Assembly (NCBI GenBank): GCA_022825675.1
Contig: JAJDWK010000072.1
Coordinates: forward strand, 1 to 64,000
DNA from: Anaerolineae bacterium
GTDB lineage: Bacteria > Chloroflexota > Anaerolineae > Aggregatilineales > Phototrophicaceae
DNA: 64,000 nt
Direction of reading: 5' to 3'
Position numbers and translations under genes: made by a program. Positions 18,737 through 28,069 of this stretch are shown here, piece after piece (the first letter of the stretch is position 1; each line of letters starts with the position of its first letter). Under the pieces are notes generated by a model. It saw nothing but the letters and a program-made list of their open reading frames with translations, was not told the origin of the DNA and did not search any database.

Positions 18737-19774
18737 ATGAAATATCGCGCACTGGGACGCAGCGGGGTGATGGTCAGCGAGCTCTGCCTCGGCTGTATGA
18801 ACTTCGGCAATCCAACGCCGGAAGCGGAAAGCTTCGACATGATCGACCGGGCGCTAGACGCTGGCATCAATTTCTTCGATACCGCAAATGTCTATTCCCG
18901 CGGCGGCAGCGAGACCACAGTCGGCAAGGCTTTGCGGCGCAATGGCAAGCGCGAGCGCATCGTGCTGGCGACAAAAGTGCATGGGCGCATGGATGATGAC
19001 GATATCCTGGCAGCGGGCAACAACCGCCGCCACATCATTCAAGCCTGCGAGGCGTCGCTGCGCCGCTTGCAGACGGACTATATCGATCTCTATCAATTGC
19101 ACCGCCCCAACCACGACATCCCGATTGACGAGACCTTGCGCGCCTTGGACGATTTGATCCGCGCGGGCAAAGTTCGCTACATTGGTACCAGCTCTTTCCC
19201 CTCATGGCGCGTGCTGGAATCGCTGTGGGTGGCGAAGGAGCTGGGGCTGAACCGCTTCGTCAGCGAACAGCCGCCATACCATTTGCTCGACCGCAGCATC
19301 GAGCGCGAGATGATACCGATGGCGCAGTCCTACGGCTTGGCGATACTCCCATGGTCACCGCTGGCGCGCGGCTTCCTCACTGGCAAATACCGCCGCGGCG
19401 AGCCCATCCCAGGCGACAGCCGCTTCGGCAGCGATGCCGGGCGCGGCGCCGCCACCGAACACCGCCGTGACCAGCATTTCACCGACCGCCCCTTCGATAT
19501 TCTCGACCTCGTCGAAGCGATGGCAGCGGAAAAAGGCTGCAGCCCCAGCCAACTCGCCCTTGCCTGGGTCAACAGCAAGCGCGGCGTCACCAGCCCTATC
19601 ATTGGACCCCGCACCATGGCGCACCTGGTTGACAATCTCGGCGCAATCAATGTCGAATTGTCGGCGGAAGATCACGCGCGTTTGGATGCGCTTGCCGAGC
19701 CGGAACTGGCGACTGTGCCCTACTATCACGGCAGGATGATCAACTTCCAGCCCAACACCTACGGCTGGCTCTAA
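18737..19774 (+). CDS. Aldo/keto reductase
   Basis: A 345-aa NAD(P)H-dependent oxidoreductase of the AKR TIM-barrel fold. The start ATG 18737 (MKYRALGRSGVMVSELCLG) has GGGAGG five bases upstream; the track ORF extends 41 codons too far. It has FDTANVYSRGGSE (catalytic Asp and Tyr), LATKVHG (Lys), DYIDLYQLHRPN (His), and the cofactor region LPWSPLARGFLTGKYRRGE followed by SPIIGPRT. It resembles the YghZ/Tas-like group that reduces sugar or small aldehydes. The substrate is unknown. Confidence 0.9.
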   Translation: MKYRALGRSGVMVSELCLGCMNFGNPTPEAESFDMIDRALDAGINFFDTANVYSRGGSETTVGKALRRNGKRERIVLATKVHGRMDDDDILAAGNNRRHIIQACEASLRRLQTDYIDLYQLHRPNHDIPIDETLRALDDLIRAGKVRYIGTSSFPSWRVLESLWVAKELGLNRFVSEQPPYHLLDRSIEREMIPMAQSYGLAILPWSPLARGFLTGKYRRGEPIPGDSRFGSDAGRGAATEHRRDQHFTDRPFDILDLVEAMAAEKGCSPSQLALAWVNSKRGVTSPIIGPRTMAHLVDNLGAINVELSAEDHARLDALAEPELATVPYYHGRMINFQPNTYGWL

Positions 19775-19786
19775 ACACGGCAAGCG

Positions 19787-19820
19787 GGAGGCGGCTTCAG
19801 CGCGATGCCGCCTCCTTCTT
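19787..19820 (+). terminator. Intrinsic terminator of the aldo/keto reductase gene, inside the convergent gene's end
   Basis: GGAGGCGGC (19787-19795) and GCCGCCTCC (19807-19815) form a perfect 9-bp stem around an 11-nt loop, followed by TTCTTT. It begins 13 nt after the reductase stop. The loop contains the stop codon of the minus-strand gene at 19797, so the right arm lies in that gene's coding sequence. No T-run on the minus side. Confidence 0.65.
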
Positions 19821-21230
19821 TAGCGCCATTAGCCTGTCGTAGTCAGCGCTGGATTTGTAAAATTCGTCCAGGGGGTAACAGCCAGAAACCATTCCATTGC
19901 GCGGCGCGGTTGTGCAATCGCTGAAGGTGCGGCATATCCGCTTGCGCTGCAGGCGGTGCCCGGCGAGGTGATCCGCCGGCAGCTCAGGATAGCTCAACGC
20001 CATGCGCCCCAAGCCGACAAAATCTGTCAGCCCGTCACGGACGGCGGCGCTGGCGACCGGTGGCAGCCAATCCTGCAAATAGGAATAGCCAGAGCCGACA
20101 AATGTGAGCTTGGGAAAAGCAGCTTTGAGCTCCGCCGTGACTTTGATTTGCCGCGCCACGCCAACCAGCGGGTCCTCCGGCAGCAAATAGCCATCAGAAG
20201 GCGGGAAGACCGCGGGGCGCTGAATATGGAAATTGTAATAGGGGCTGCCCGCCGTGATGCAAACCAACTGGATATCCAGCGCCTGCAGCAGCGCCAGCAA
20301 GCGCCGCGGCTCCGTCAGGTCATAGCCGACGCCGCTGCCATCCCCGCCGAAGGCATAGGGGTAGCGGTCGTCTTCAAAGGGCATTGGCACGCCCAGGCGG
20401 TCGCGACCAGGCTGGAAGGGGATGCAGTCGATGGCGCTCAAGCGCAAGCCGATATCCAGCCCCGGTGCCAGCGCCCGCACCAGCTCCACGGTATCGCGCA
20501 GGAAGCGGGTGCGATTTTCGAAGCTGCCGCCATATTTGCCCCCGCGGCTGACGGCGCTGAGGAACTCGTGCCCCAAATAGCCGTGACAATGTTTGATGTC
20601 GACGAAGTCAAAACCCGCTTGCTGCGTCAGAGCAGCCGCGCGCCCAAAATCTTCGATGAGCGTCTCGATGTCGCCATCTGACAAAACGCAATCGTCATCA
20701 TCAAGCTGAAATTTTTTGTCCAGCTGTGGATGGCGGTAGAGCACAAGCGGCTCCAGCTGCGCGCCATTGGGGCGGCAAAAGCGCCCGGAATGCGTCAATT
20801 GCAAGCCAATCAGCAAATCGTCCGCGCCAAATGCCGCCCGATGCGCCGCCACCAGCTCCTCGCGCATAGCCGCCAAATCGCCGACAGTTTCCGCATTTAT
20901 CAGCAGCTGCCGGGCGTTGGCGCGCCCGTCATGGCGGACGGCAACCGCCTCCCCGCCCCAAATCAGCTTGGCGCCGCTGCTTCCAAAACGCCGCCAGCGG
21001 CGGCGCGTCAGCTCGCTGGGCTTGCCATCCGCCGTGCCATCCCAGCCTTCCATCGGCAGAATCGCGAAGCGGTTTGCCAGCTTCCAGCCGCGGTAGCGAT
21101 AGGCGCGCGCCAAAGGCGAAGCGGCGCCTGCGGGCGCATCATCGGCGAGCGGCAGCTCCGCGCCAACCGCTTGGCAATACTCGCGGAATTGCGCGGCGGT
21201 TCTCAATTGGGCGACGCGCTTAAATGCCAT
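19797..21230 (-). CDS. NADH:flavin oxidoreductase, Old Yellow Enzyme family
   Basis: A 477-aa FMN-dependent TIM-barrel reductase. The ATG at 21230 was chosen because TGAGG lies six bases upstream; the track begins at a GTG four codons earlier. Landmarks: [11 protein letters not shown] (N-terminal flavin region), [14 protein letters not shown] (active-site His), [25 protein letters not shown] and [15 protein letters not shown]. The C-terminus has three Cys in CRTFSDC and [10 protein letters not shown]; no full four-Cys iron-sulfur motif is seen. It overlaps the upstream DapA-like gene by 11 bases. Likely reduces an activated C=C bond of an imported compound. Confidence 0.85.
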   Translation of the reverse strand: MAFKRVAQLRTAAQFREYCQAVGAELPLADDAPAGAASPLARAYRYRGWKLANRFAILPMEGWDGTADGKPSELTRRRWRRFGSSGAKLIWGGEAVAVRHDGRANARQLLINAETVGDLAAMREELVAAHRAAFGADDLLIGLQLTHSGRFCRPNGAQLEPLVLYRHPQLDKKFQLDDDDCVLSDGDIETLIEDFGRAAALTQQAGFDFVDIKHCHGYLGHEFLSAVSRGGKYGGSFENRTRFLRDTVELVRALAPGLDIGLRLSAIDCIPFQPGRDRLGVPMPFEDDRYPYAFGGDGSGVGYDLTEPRRLLALLQALDIQLVCITAGSPYYNFHIQRPAVFPPSDGYLLPEDPLVGVARQIKVTAELKAAFPKLTFVGSGYSYLQDWLPPVASAAVRDGLTDFVGLGRMALSYPELPADHLAGHRLQRKRICRTFSDCTTAPRNGMVSGCYPLDEFYKSSADYDRLMALKKEAASR

Positions 21231-22203
21231 CGGCAGCCTCACGCAAAATGCCCAGGCGCGCCGCGATATCGCTCAGAATTTGTATATCGCTTTCGGGGCG
21301 CCGCGGCGACAGTTGATGCGTCTGGTCAGATGTAAGCCAGCCGCGCAGCTTCAAGAATTGCGCCGCCGAATGTTTGTAGGCGGGCACAGGCGGACGAAAA
21401 GCGAGGAAACCCAGATATTGCAGCCGGTCATTCAACTCGTGGAAGCCGGCATCACCCGCCTGCCACATGGCATCGCGCTGGGCGAAGAGATCGGGCGCGA
21501 AGGTGCTCAAACCGAGCAGATAATCGCTGCCGTACATCACCATGTCGATTGCCAAATCGTTTCCCGTGTAGACTTTGAAGTCCGGGCGCAAGGCATCCCG
21601 CAGCGCGATGCGCTCCCATTCCTGCTGGCGGCTGAGCGAAGAATGTTTGGCGCCAGTGCAGCTGCTGATGCCCAGCAGCCCGCGATAAGTTTCCAAGTCA
21701 TAAATTGCGCCGAAGGGGGCGAACATCGTGCCCAACTCAAAGGCGATGAAGCCATCGGTACGCGCGCCGATGCGTTCGTAGGCGCGCAGGATGTCAGCGC
21801 CCGGCTGCGCCGTCAGCCCAAAGGACTGGAAGAGTATCGGCTTGCCGCCATAGCGCTGGATGCGCTCGACCTGCTGATAATACGCGTCCAGATGCAAGCT
21901 GTCGCCGGCCGCGTCCGCCACATAAGCGCCGGCGACAAAATCCGCGCCCGCCAGCGCGCTCTGCGTGAGCTGGAGCACGCGCTCCCGCTCCGCTTCGCTT
22001 ATCAAGTTGGCATAGCCAGTATCCATGTTCACGGCGGGAGTCAAGCCAGCGTCGGCGGTGCGCCGAACATGATGGACCAGTCCCTCCCAGTCAATCGCAT
22101 AATCGTCATGGAAGGGCAGCAAAATCGCCGAAATGCCGCTGATTTCCCGCCGCGGGCGGATCATTTCCTGCGGATTAATCGTGCCTAAGGCTGCTGCCTG
22201 CAT
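21220..22203 (-). CDS. DapA/NanA-family aldolase or lyase
   Basis: A 327-aa class I aldolase-fold protein started at ATG 22203 ([11 protein letters not shown]), with GAGGGAG nine bases upstream; the track start is 12 codons longer. It has [25 protein letters not shown] (N-terminal family signature), [18 protein letters not shown] (where DapA has TGE...L...E), and [16 protein letters not shown], whose Lys is the likely Schiff-base residue. Family members cleave or form 2-keto acids. It is much diverged from true DapA, so lysine synthesis is unlikely. It lies between PhyH and OYE genes in one operon. Confidence 0.8.
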   Translation of the reverse strand: MQAAALGTINPQEMIRPRREISGISAILLPFHDDYAIDWEGLVHHVRRTADAGLTPAVNMDTGYANLISEAERERVLQLTQSALAGADFVAGAYVADAAGDSLHLDAYYQQVERIQRYGGKPILFQSFGLTAQPGADILRAYERIGARTDGFIAFELGTMFAPFGAIYDLETYRGLLGISSCTGAKHSSLSRQQEWERIALRDALRPDFKVYTGNDLAIDMVMYGSDYLLGLSTFAPDLFAQRDAMWQAGDAGFHELNDRLQYLGFLAFRPPVPAYKHSAAQFLKLRGWLTSDQTHQLSPRRPESDIQILSDIAARLGILREAADGI

Positions 22204-22247
22204 AAGAACTCCCTCTTCCAGCTGTGGAGCGCGCGCCATCTACGCCG

Positions 22248-23021
22248 CTACTCCGCAAATTCAGGCGAAATTGCCGTTACCGGTGCCACGCGATAGCGCG
22301 GATTCTCTTTCAGCAAGCCCAAGTCCTGACCATTCCGCTGCGCCCGCACATCATCACGGAAGAATTGCACGGCATAGCCGAGCCGCGGCGCATCCGTGCT
22401 GTTGGCACCCGAGCCGTGCAGGGTCAAGCGGGTGAAAGCGACGGCATCGCCCGGCATCATGCGCAGCGGCAAGAAGTCTTCCGGCGCGACTTCCACAGTG
22501 CGGTGGCCGTCTTTATCGGCGCTCTCAACCGAGGCGAGCGTGCCTTGCAGGTGTGTGGCGGGCGCCATCTGCAGGCAGCCATTCCGCGGGCTCATTTCCA
22601 CCAGCGCGAACCAGATATTGCAGCCCGGTCCATCAAAGCGCGTGTATTGATTGTCTTGATGAAAATGAAACTCGCCGCCGCCGCCGCCACTTTTCACCGC
22701 CGTGAAGGGCAGATAGACCGTCGAGGGTCCGCCCATCAGCTGCGCCGCCAGCGCATTCAAAGCCTCGCTGTGAATCAACTGCGCCAATTTCGAACCCGCC
22801 AGGTACTGCCGGCTCTGGCGCAGCTTGTCTTTGCTGGAGGCGGCGCGGCGCAGCGCAGCGCCGCTGATGCCCAAGCCAGCCATCACTTGCAGGACTTCCT
22901 CCGCCAAAGCCGCCGCCGCCTCAGGGCTGAGCAAACCCGGCAAACTTAGATAGCCATAGCTGTCATAAAAGCGCTTCTCATTCTCGGTGATGCGCCCGTA
23001 ACGCAAGATTTCCGCCGTCAT
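22248..23021 (-). CDS. Phytanoyl-CoA dioxygenase (PhyH) family protein
   Basis: A 257-aa Fe(II)/2-oxoglutarate-dependent oxygenase-like protein. The iron-binding facial triad is visible as H-x-D in FHFHQDNQYTRF and a distal His in LTLHGSGANST, followed by PRLGYAVQF (2-oxoglutarate-binding Arg). The N-terminal YDSYGYLSLPGLLS is the usual start of the fold. It is first in a leftward operon with the DapA-like and OYE genes. PhyH paralogues are often abundant in marine Chloroflexota; the substrate is unknown. Confidence 0.87.
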   Translation of the reverse strand: MTAEILRYGRITENEKRFYDSYGYLSLPGLLSPEAAAALAEEVLQVMAGLGISGAALRRAASSKDKLRQSRQYLAGSKLAQLIHSEALNALAAQLMGGPSTVYLPFTAVKSGGGGGEFHFHQDNQYTRFDGPGCNIWFALVEMSPRNGCLQMAPATHLQGTLASVESADKDGHRTVEVAPEDFLPLRMMPGDAVAFTRLTLHGSGANSTDAPRLGYAVQFFRDDVRAQRNGQDLGLLKENPRYRVAPVTAISPEFAE

Positions 23022-23066
23022 GTATCGCCTTTTTCCATTTCGCCGCGCCCAAAGCCACCATGAAAT

Positions 23067-23095
23067 TTGGACAATGCCAGCCTTTTGTATATCAT
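23067..23095 (+). promoter_or_regulatory. Predicted sigma70-type promoter of the creatininase-like operon
   Basis: TTGGAC (23067-23072), 17 nt, TATCAT (23090-23095). The start of transcription would be near 23102, leaving a leader of about 107 nt before the ATG at 23209. The 187-bp divergent spacer 23022-23208 contains no other clear element. Confidence 0.5.
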
Positions 23096-23208
23096 CAGCC
23101 CAGCGACCAGATTAGGGAAAGTGTAGCGATTGCAGCGCAAATCGGCTAGCGCAATCTTGAGTTTCGCGGCAATGGTCTCGGCATGCCGCCAGAAAGTACA
23201 GGTGATTC

Positions 23209-23910
23209 ATGTTACTCTCCGAAATGAACTGGATGGCGGTTGAGCAATACCTCCAAAGCGACGACCGCTGCATCCTGCCGACAGGCAGCACCGAGCAGCA
23301 TGCCTACCTCAGCCTGAGCGTGGACAGCATTCTCGCCGGGCGGCTGGCGCGGGAAGTTGGCGCTATTGCTGGCGTGCCAGTCTATCCCACCCTGCCCTAT
23401 GGGCTGGCGCAGCAGTGGACGGCATTTCCCGGCACTGTCAGCTTGCGCGTGCAGACTTATCTGGCGTTAATCCGCGATCTGCTGGACAGCATCTACCGCG
23501 CCGGCTTCCGCCGCGTCCTTTTGATAAACGGGCATGGCGGCAACGCGCCGGCGCAGGGCATGCTGCGCGAATGGATGATGGACAACCCGGACGCGACTGT
23601 GAAGTGGCACAATTGGTATAATGCGCCGCAGACTTGGCAGCAGGTGATGGCGACCGACCCCGTCTGCTCTCACGCCTCGTGGATGGAGAATTTTCCCTGG
23701 ACGCGGCTCAAAGATGTCACCCTGCCGCGCGCGCAAAAGCCGATGACAAAGCTCGATACTTTGCAGCAGCTAAACCCCCGGCAAACGCGCGAGCGCCTGG
23801 GCGATGGCAATATGGGCGGCTTTTATCAGCGCGCGGACGAAGACATGCTGGCGATTTGGGCAGCCGCGGTGCAAGAGACTCTCGCGCTGCTGGAAGGAGG
23901 CTGGGAGTAG
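23209..23910 (+). CDS. Creatininase family amidohydrolase
   Basis: A 233-aa protein of the creatininase / FAPy deformylase fold. Metal ligands are visible in LPTGSTEQHAYLSLSVDSI (Glu, His, Asp) and LLINGHGGNAPAQG (His), with a late Glu expected near ADED. Relatives hydrolyse cyclic amides, formamides or mycofactocin precursors. It has AGGTG before the ATG and is followed directly by the PanE-like gene (its TAG is next to that ATG), so it heads a three-gene operon. The exact substrate is not predictable. Confidence 0.87.
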   Translation: MLLSEMNWMAVEQYLQSDDRCILPTGSTEQHAYLSLSVDSILAGRLAREVGAIAGVPVYPTLPYGLAQQWTAFPGTVSLRVQTYLALIRDLLDSIYRAGFRRVLLINGHGGNAPAQGMLREWMMDNPDATVKWHNWYNAPQTWQQVMATDPVCSHASWMENFPWTRLKDVTLPRAQKPMTKLDTLQQLNPRQTRERLGDGNMGGFYQRADEDMLAIWAAAVQETLALLEGGWE

Positions 23911-24918
23911 ATGCCAATCCTGATTTGGGGCGCGGGCGCGATCGGCGGCACCTTAGGCGCATATCTCGCGCACGCCGGGCAGGACATCCTTTTTGTTGAT
24001 GTTGTCGCCGAGCATGTACATGAAATCAATCGGCGCGGCATTCACATCACTGGTCCCATAGACGATTTTACCGTGCCGGCAGAAGCATGCAGCCCTGACA
24101 GCTTGACAGGTACATTTGACTCAATCCTGCTCTGCACAAAGTCCCAACATACAGAGCAGGCGCTGCAAAGCATTAAGCCCTTGCTGGCTGATGACGGCTG
24201 CGTGCTGTCCGTGCAGAACGGCTTAAACGAACTGCTCATCGAAAAAACTGTCGGGCGGGCGCGCACTCTTGGCTGCTTCGTCAATTTCAGCGCGGATTAT
24301 CACGCGCCTGGCGAGATTCTCTTTGGTGGGCGCGGCGCAGTTGTCTTGGGGGAACTTGACGGCGCGCTGACCGACCGCCTGCGCGGCTATCTGGCGCTCT
24401 TCCGCCTATTTGATGAAAACGCGCAGGCGAGCGAGAATATCTGGGGTTACTTGTGGGGCAAAGAAGCCTATGGCGCGATGCTATTTGTTTCCGCCTTGAC
24501 AAACCAGTCAATCGCCGAGGCGCTGGCGGATGCGCGCTTTCGCCCGCTTTATATCCTGGCGGCGCAAGAAATCTTAAGGCTCGCCGATGCGCTCGGCATT
24601 GAGGCTTATGGCTTCAACGGTTTTCAGCCGGCGGCATTCCTCGCAAATGACAAAGCCGCCATCGCCCAGTCCCTGGATACGCTGGTCGCATTTAACAAGC
24701 TCTCCGCCAAGACGCACAGCGGCATCTGGCGGGATTTGGCGGTGCGCAAGCGCGCGACCGAAGTGCTGATGTACGAGCCATTGCTCGCCCAAGCGCAAGA
24801 AGCGGGCATCGAACTGCCGCTGACGCGCCGCTGGATCGCGATGATACAGCAAATCGAAACTGGCGAACGCCAGCAAAGCCTATTGAACTTGGAGGAGCTG
24901 CGAGCTGAATGCTTATGA
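23911..24918 (+). CDS. Ketopantoate reductase (PanE/ApbA) family protein
   Basis: A 335-aa NADPH-dependent 2-keto acid reductase-like protein. The N-terminus has the Rossmann motif IWGAGAIGGTLGAYLAHAG, then LLCTKSQHTEQAL and VLSVQNGLNELLIEKTVG, typical of ApbA. The C-terminal helical domain has KLSAKTHSGIWRDLAVRKRATEV (the conserved SM..D...GR.TE region in diverged form). The setting between a creatininase-like gene and an SDR argues for a catabolic or modified substrate rather than pantothenate synthesis. Confidence 0.85.
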   Translation: MPILIWGAGAIGGTLGAYLAHAGQDILFVDVVAEHVHEINRRGIHITGPIDDFTVPAEACSPDSLTGTFDSILLCTKSQHTEQALQSIKPLLADDGCVLSVQNGLNELLIEKTVGRARTLGCFVNFSADYHAPGEILFGGRGAVVLGELDGALTDRLRGYLALFRLFDENAQASENIWGYLWGKEAYGAMLFVSALTNQSIAEALADARFRPLYILAAQEILRLADALGIEAYGFNGFQPAAFLANDKAAIAQSLDTLVAFNKLSAKTHSGIWRDLAVRKRATEVLMYEPLLAQAQEAGIELPLTRRWIAMIQQIETGERQQSLLNLEELRAECL

Positions 24919-25685
24919 ACATCGACTTTGCTGGCAAAACTGCCATCGTCACCGGGGCGGCGCATGGCTTTGGCCGCGCGATTGCGCTGGCTTTTGCCCA
25001 GCGCGGCGCTACGGTCTGGGCATGTGATATCCTGGACGGCGAATTGCAGGAGACTTGTCGGCGCGCGCGCGCCGCTGGCGGCGCTATTCACGGGCGAGTT
25101 GTCGATGTTCGCGAGCGTCAAGCGGTTTTCAGCTTTGTCGCCGAGGCATTGGCAGCCGCTGGCGCGGCGCATATCCTGGTGAATAATGCCGGCGGCGTAT
25201 TGGGTCAAGTCGGACGCCCTTTGGAAGAAATCAGCGAAGACGATTGGAACAGCATCTTCGAGGTGAATGCGCGGGCGGCTTTCTATTTTGCGCAGGCAGC
25301 CGTGCCCAGCATGAAAGCGAGGCGCTTCGGGCGCATCATTAATATCTCCAGCGGCGCTGGTTTGGGCGTCAGCCTCACCGGCATCCAGGCTTATGCCGCG
25401 GCAAAAGCCGCGCAAATCGGCTTGACCCGCCAGTTGGCGCATGAGCTCGGGCGCTGGAATATCACCGTCAACAATATCGCGCCGGGTTTTGTGCTCTCCA
25501 ACCCGAATTCCATCGCGCAATTTGACTCTTACGGCGAGAGCGGGCAGCAGGCGCTCATAGACCGCTTTGCGCTTAAACGGCTGGGCGCGGCTGAAGATAT
25601 CGCGCACGGCGTATTGTTTTTCGCATCGGAGTACGCGGGCTGGATTACCGGGCAAACCTTGTCGATCGACGGCGGGCGGCTGTAA
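24909..25685 (+). CDS. Short-chain dehydrogenase/reductase (FabG-like)
   Basis: A 258-aa classical SDR. It shows the cofactor motif TGAAHGFGRAIA (TGxxxGxG), NNAGG, the Ser in NISSGAG, the catalytic YAAAKAA (YxxxK) and the C-terminal GWITGQTLSIDGGRL. It begins 10 bases before the end of the PanE-like gene, with GGAGGAG upstream; an ATG two codons later is equally possible. It is the last gene of the operon before a bidirectional terminator. Likely oxidises or reduces a hydroxyl of the pathway intermediate. Confidence 0.92.
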   Translation: MLMNIDFAGKTAIVTGAAHGFGRAIALAFAQRGATVWACDILDGELQETCRRARAAGGAIHGRVVDVRERQAVFSFVAEALAAAGAAHILVNNAGGVLGQVGRPLEEISEDDWNSIFEVNARAAFYFAQAAVPSMKARRFGRIINISSGAGLGVSLTGIQAYAAAKAAQIGLTRQLAHELGRWNITVNNIAPGFVLSNPNSIAQFDSYGESGQQALIDRFALKRLGAAEDIAHGVLFFASEYAGWITGQTLSIDGGRL

Positions 25686-25711
25686 AGCAGGCAATCTACG
25701 CAGTCTGCAGT

Positions 25712-25751
25712 AAAAAGGGAACCCGCGATGCTGCGGGCTCCTTTATTTTTT
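25712..25751. terminator. Bidirectional intrinsic terminator
   Basis: AAAAAGGGAACCCGC, loop GATGCT, then GCGGGCTCCTTTATTTTTT. The stem has a small internal mismatch. T-rich runs occur on both strands: ATTTTTT rightward and CCCTTTTTA leftward. It lies between the convergent SDR (+) and molybdopterin dehydrogenase (-) genes. Confidence 0.75.
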
Positions 25752-25761
25752 GGACTGGAGT

Positions 25762-28029
25762 TTAGCGCTGCGCCAGCGCTTCCAGGACGCGCGGCGCTGT
25801 CATCGGCGTTTGCGACAGGCGCAAGCCCGTGGCATCGGCGACAGCGTTGGCGATTGCGGCGACTGTGGGGATAACTGGCGGCTCGCCGACACCGCGCGCG
25901 CCGAAGGGACCGCTGCGCGAGGGAACTTCGACAATTTGTGTTTGAATCGGCGCTGCTTGCACCGAATCCGGCATCGCGTAATCCATCCAGGAGCCGGAGA
26001 GCAATTGCCCATCAGCATCGTAGCGCATCTCTTCCAGCAGCGCCCAGCCGACCCCCTGGACTGCGCCGCCTTGCATCTGCCCTTCCACCGCCAGCGGGTT
26101 GATGGCGCGCCCGACATCCTGCACCACCGCCAAATTGAGGAGGTTGACATCGCCAGTCTCTTCGTCCACTTCAACTTCGGCAATTTGCGCGCAGAATGAC
26201 GGCGCTCTATCGGTGATAGCCTGGCGGCCGTTGCCATGCACCGGCGCATAACGTCCGCCAAAAGTCATGCCTTTGCCGGCGATTTCGCCCAGGCTGATGG
26301 AACGATCGGGGAAGCCGCGCACCTGCACGCGCCCATCGACAATTTCCAGGTCTTCGCTGGATACTTCAAATTCTTCAGCGGCAATCGCCAACGTTTGGCG
26401 GCGGGCATCTTCCGCGGCGCGCAGCACCGCCGCCCCCAGGGTATACAGGGTTTTGCTGCCGCCAACGCCGCCGCCATAGGGCGCACTGTCGGTATCGCTG
26501 TAGACAAAACGCACTTTGTCGGGGCTGATGCCATAGGCTTCCGCCGCCAGCACGGCGAAGCTGGTGGGCGTTCCCGAGAGATCGGCAGTGCCAATTTGCA
26601 GCTGCAGGACGCCATCACGGTTCAGCTTGCAGACGGCGGCACCTGGCTCCAGCCCGCCCATCCAGCCGCCAATCGCGATGCCGATGCCGCGCCCCTGTTC
26701 CCGCGCTTGCTCGCGGTTGCGCCAGAGGGGATGCTGGCGCGCCGCCTCCAAAGTCTCGACCATGCCGATAGTGGGGAAGTCGCCGCCATCGGGCGCGACA
26801 TCACCTTCTTTGGCGGCGTTTTTCAACCGCAGTTCAACCGGATCCATGCCCAGTTGCTGCGCCGCTTCATCAAAAAGCGTCTCGACCGCCATGAAGGCTG
26901 TTGGCGATGTCGGTGCGCGGTACGCGCCAACAGACTGTTTGTTGGTCACAACATTTGTTGATTCCAGCAGCAGGTTGTCGCAAGTATAAAACGAGGCGAA
27001 TTGCATCGCGGCGAAGCCACCCAAACCGCTGGGATAGACGCCGGTATCGGCAGTTACATCCGCCTGCATAGCGAGCAGTTCGCCGCCGCTGTCAAAACCC
27101 AGCTTGCCGCTGATGCGCAGCGCCGGCGCGGGATTGGTCGAAAGCAGCTCTTCGCCGCGGGTCAAAATCAGGCTGACAGGCTTGCCAACAGTGACGGCAG
27201 CCAGGGCGATCAGCGCTTCGTACAAGCCAAATTTCGCGCCAAAAGCGCCGCCCACTGGCATGCCATAGACGGTCACATCAGATTCTGGCACACCCAGAGC
27301 ATCGGCAACATCCAGGCGCACGCCGAAGGGCGACTGAATGCTGCCCCAGAGCGTCACGCCGCCGCTAATCGGATTGGGCTGCACCACCCAGCCCTGCGTC
27401 TCGATCGAGCTTTGATGCACCATAGGCGTTTCAAAAGTTCTTTCGGCGACCACATCCGCCTGGGCGAAAGCGGACGCAACATCGCCTTTTTCCATGCGCG
27501 TTTTGCCGGCGATATTGGAGGCTTCTTCGTCATCGCTTTCCGATTCGCCGCCAGTATCCGCGCCATGGGCAGCTTCATCTTCCGCGCCGGTCGGGATGCC
27601 CGTGGGCCAAATTACGGTAGCGTCATCAGCTAGCGCCGCGTCCATTGAGGTTACGGCTTCCAACGGCTCATAGTCCACCATCACCAAATCAGCGCCATCA
27701 GCGGCGGCGGCGGCGCTATCCGCCAGAACAATCGCCACCGGCTGCCCAACGAAGATGACGCGCTCCCGCGCCAGCATGAGTTTGGCGCGGGAAGACGGCG
27801 TGATGCTGGGCAGGTCGTCCGCGGTCAGCACCGATTGTACGCCCGGGATATCCAAGGCGGCGTTGGCGTCAATTGCGCCGAGTTTGGCGTGGGCATAGGT
27901 GCTGAGCACAAAGCGCGCATGCAGCATGCCCGGCAACTTGAGGTCGCCGATGTATTTCAAGTTGCCCGTTATCTTCGCCGGTCCATCAATCAGGGGGGTC
28001 GGTTTCCCGACAAATGAAAAGTCTGACAT
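25762..28029 (-). CDS. Xanthine dehydrogenase-family molybdopterin-binding subunit
   Basis: A 755-aa large subunit of the XdhA/CoxL family, which hydroxylates heterocycles, aldehydes or CO using a molybdenum cofactor. Landmarks: GNLKYIGDLKLPGMLHARFVLSTYAHA (hammerhead domain), VIFVGQPVAIV, FGAKFG, GAYRAPTSP, PYGGGVGGSKTLYTLG and the catalytic-Glu motif GARGVGEPP. An acidic, low-complexity insert (GESESDDEEASN) lies near residues 150-170. AAGGAGA precedes the ATG. The FAD and 2Fe-2S subunits that normally accompany it are not in this window. Confidence 0.88.
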   Translation of the reverse strand: MSDFSFVGKPTPLIDGPAKITGNLKYIGDLKLPGMLHARFVLSTYAHAKLGAIDANAALDIPGVQSVLTADDLPSITPSSRAKLMLARERVIFVGQPVAIVLADSAAAAADGADLVMVDYEPLEAVTSMDAALADDATVIWPTGIPTGAEDEAAHGADTGGESESDDEEASNIAGKTRMEKGDVASAFAQADVVAERTFETPMVHQSSIETQGWVVQPNPISGGVTLWGSIQSPFGVRLDVADALGVPESDVTVYGMPVGGAFGAKFGLYEALIALAAVTVGKPVSLILTRGEELLSTNPAPALRISGKLGFDSGGELLAMQADVTADTGVYPSGLGGFAAMQFASFYTCDNLLLESTNVVTNKQSVGAYRAPTSPTAFMAVETLFDEAAQQLGMDPVELRLKNAAKEGDVAPDGGDFPTIGMVETLEAARQHPLWRNREQAREQGRGIGIAIGGWMGGLEPGAAVCKLNRDGVLQLQIGTADLSGTPTSFAVLAAEAYGISPDKVRFVYSDTDSAPYGGGVGGSKTLYTLGAAVLRAAEDARRQTLAIAAEEFEVSSEDLEIVDGRVQVRGFPDRSISLGEIAGKGMTFGGRYAPVHGNGRQAITDRAPSFCAQIAEVEVDEETGDVNLLNLAVVQDVGRAINPLAVEGQMQGGAVQGVGWALLEEMRYDADGQLLSGSWMDYAMPDSVQAAPIQTQIVEVPSRSGPFGARGVGEPPVIPTVAAIANAVADATGLRLSQTPMTAPRVLEALAQR

Positions 28030-28069
28030 CGAGGGTCTCCTTTTTCCGCTTGCGATGTGTCAAAAATCC

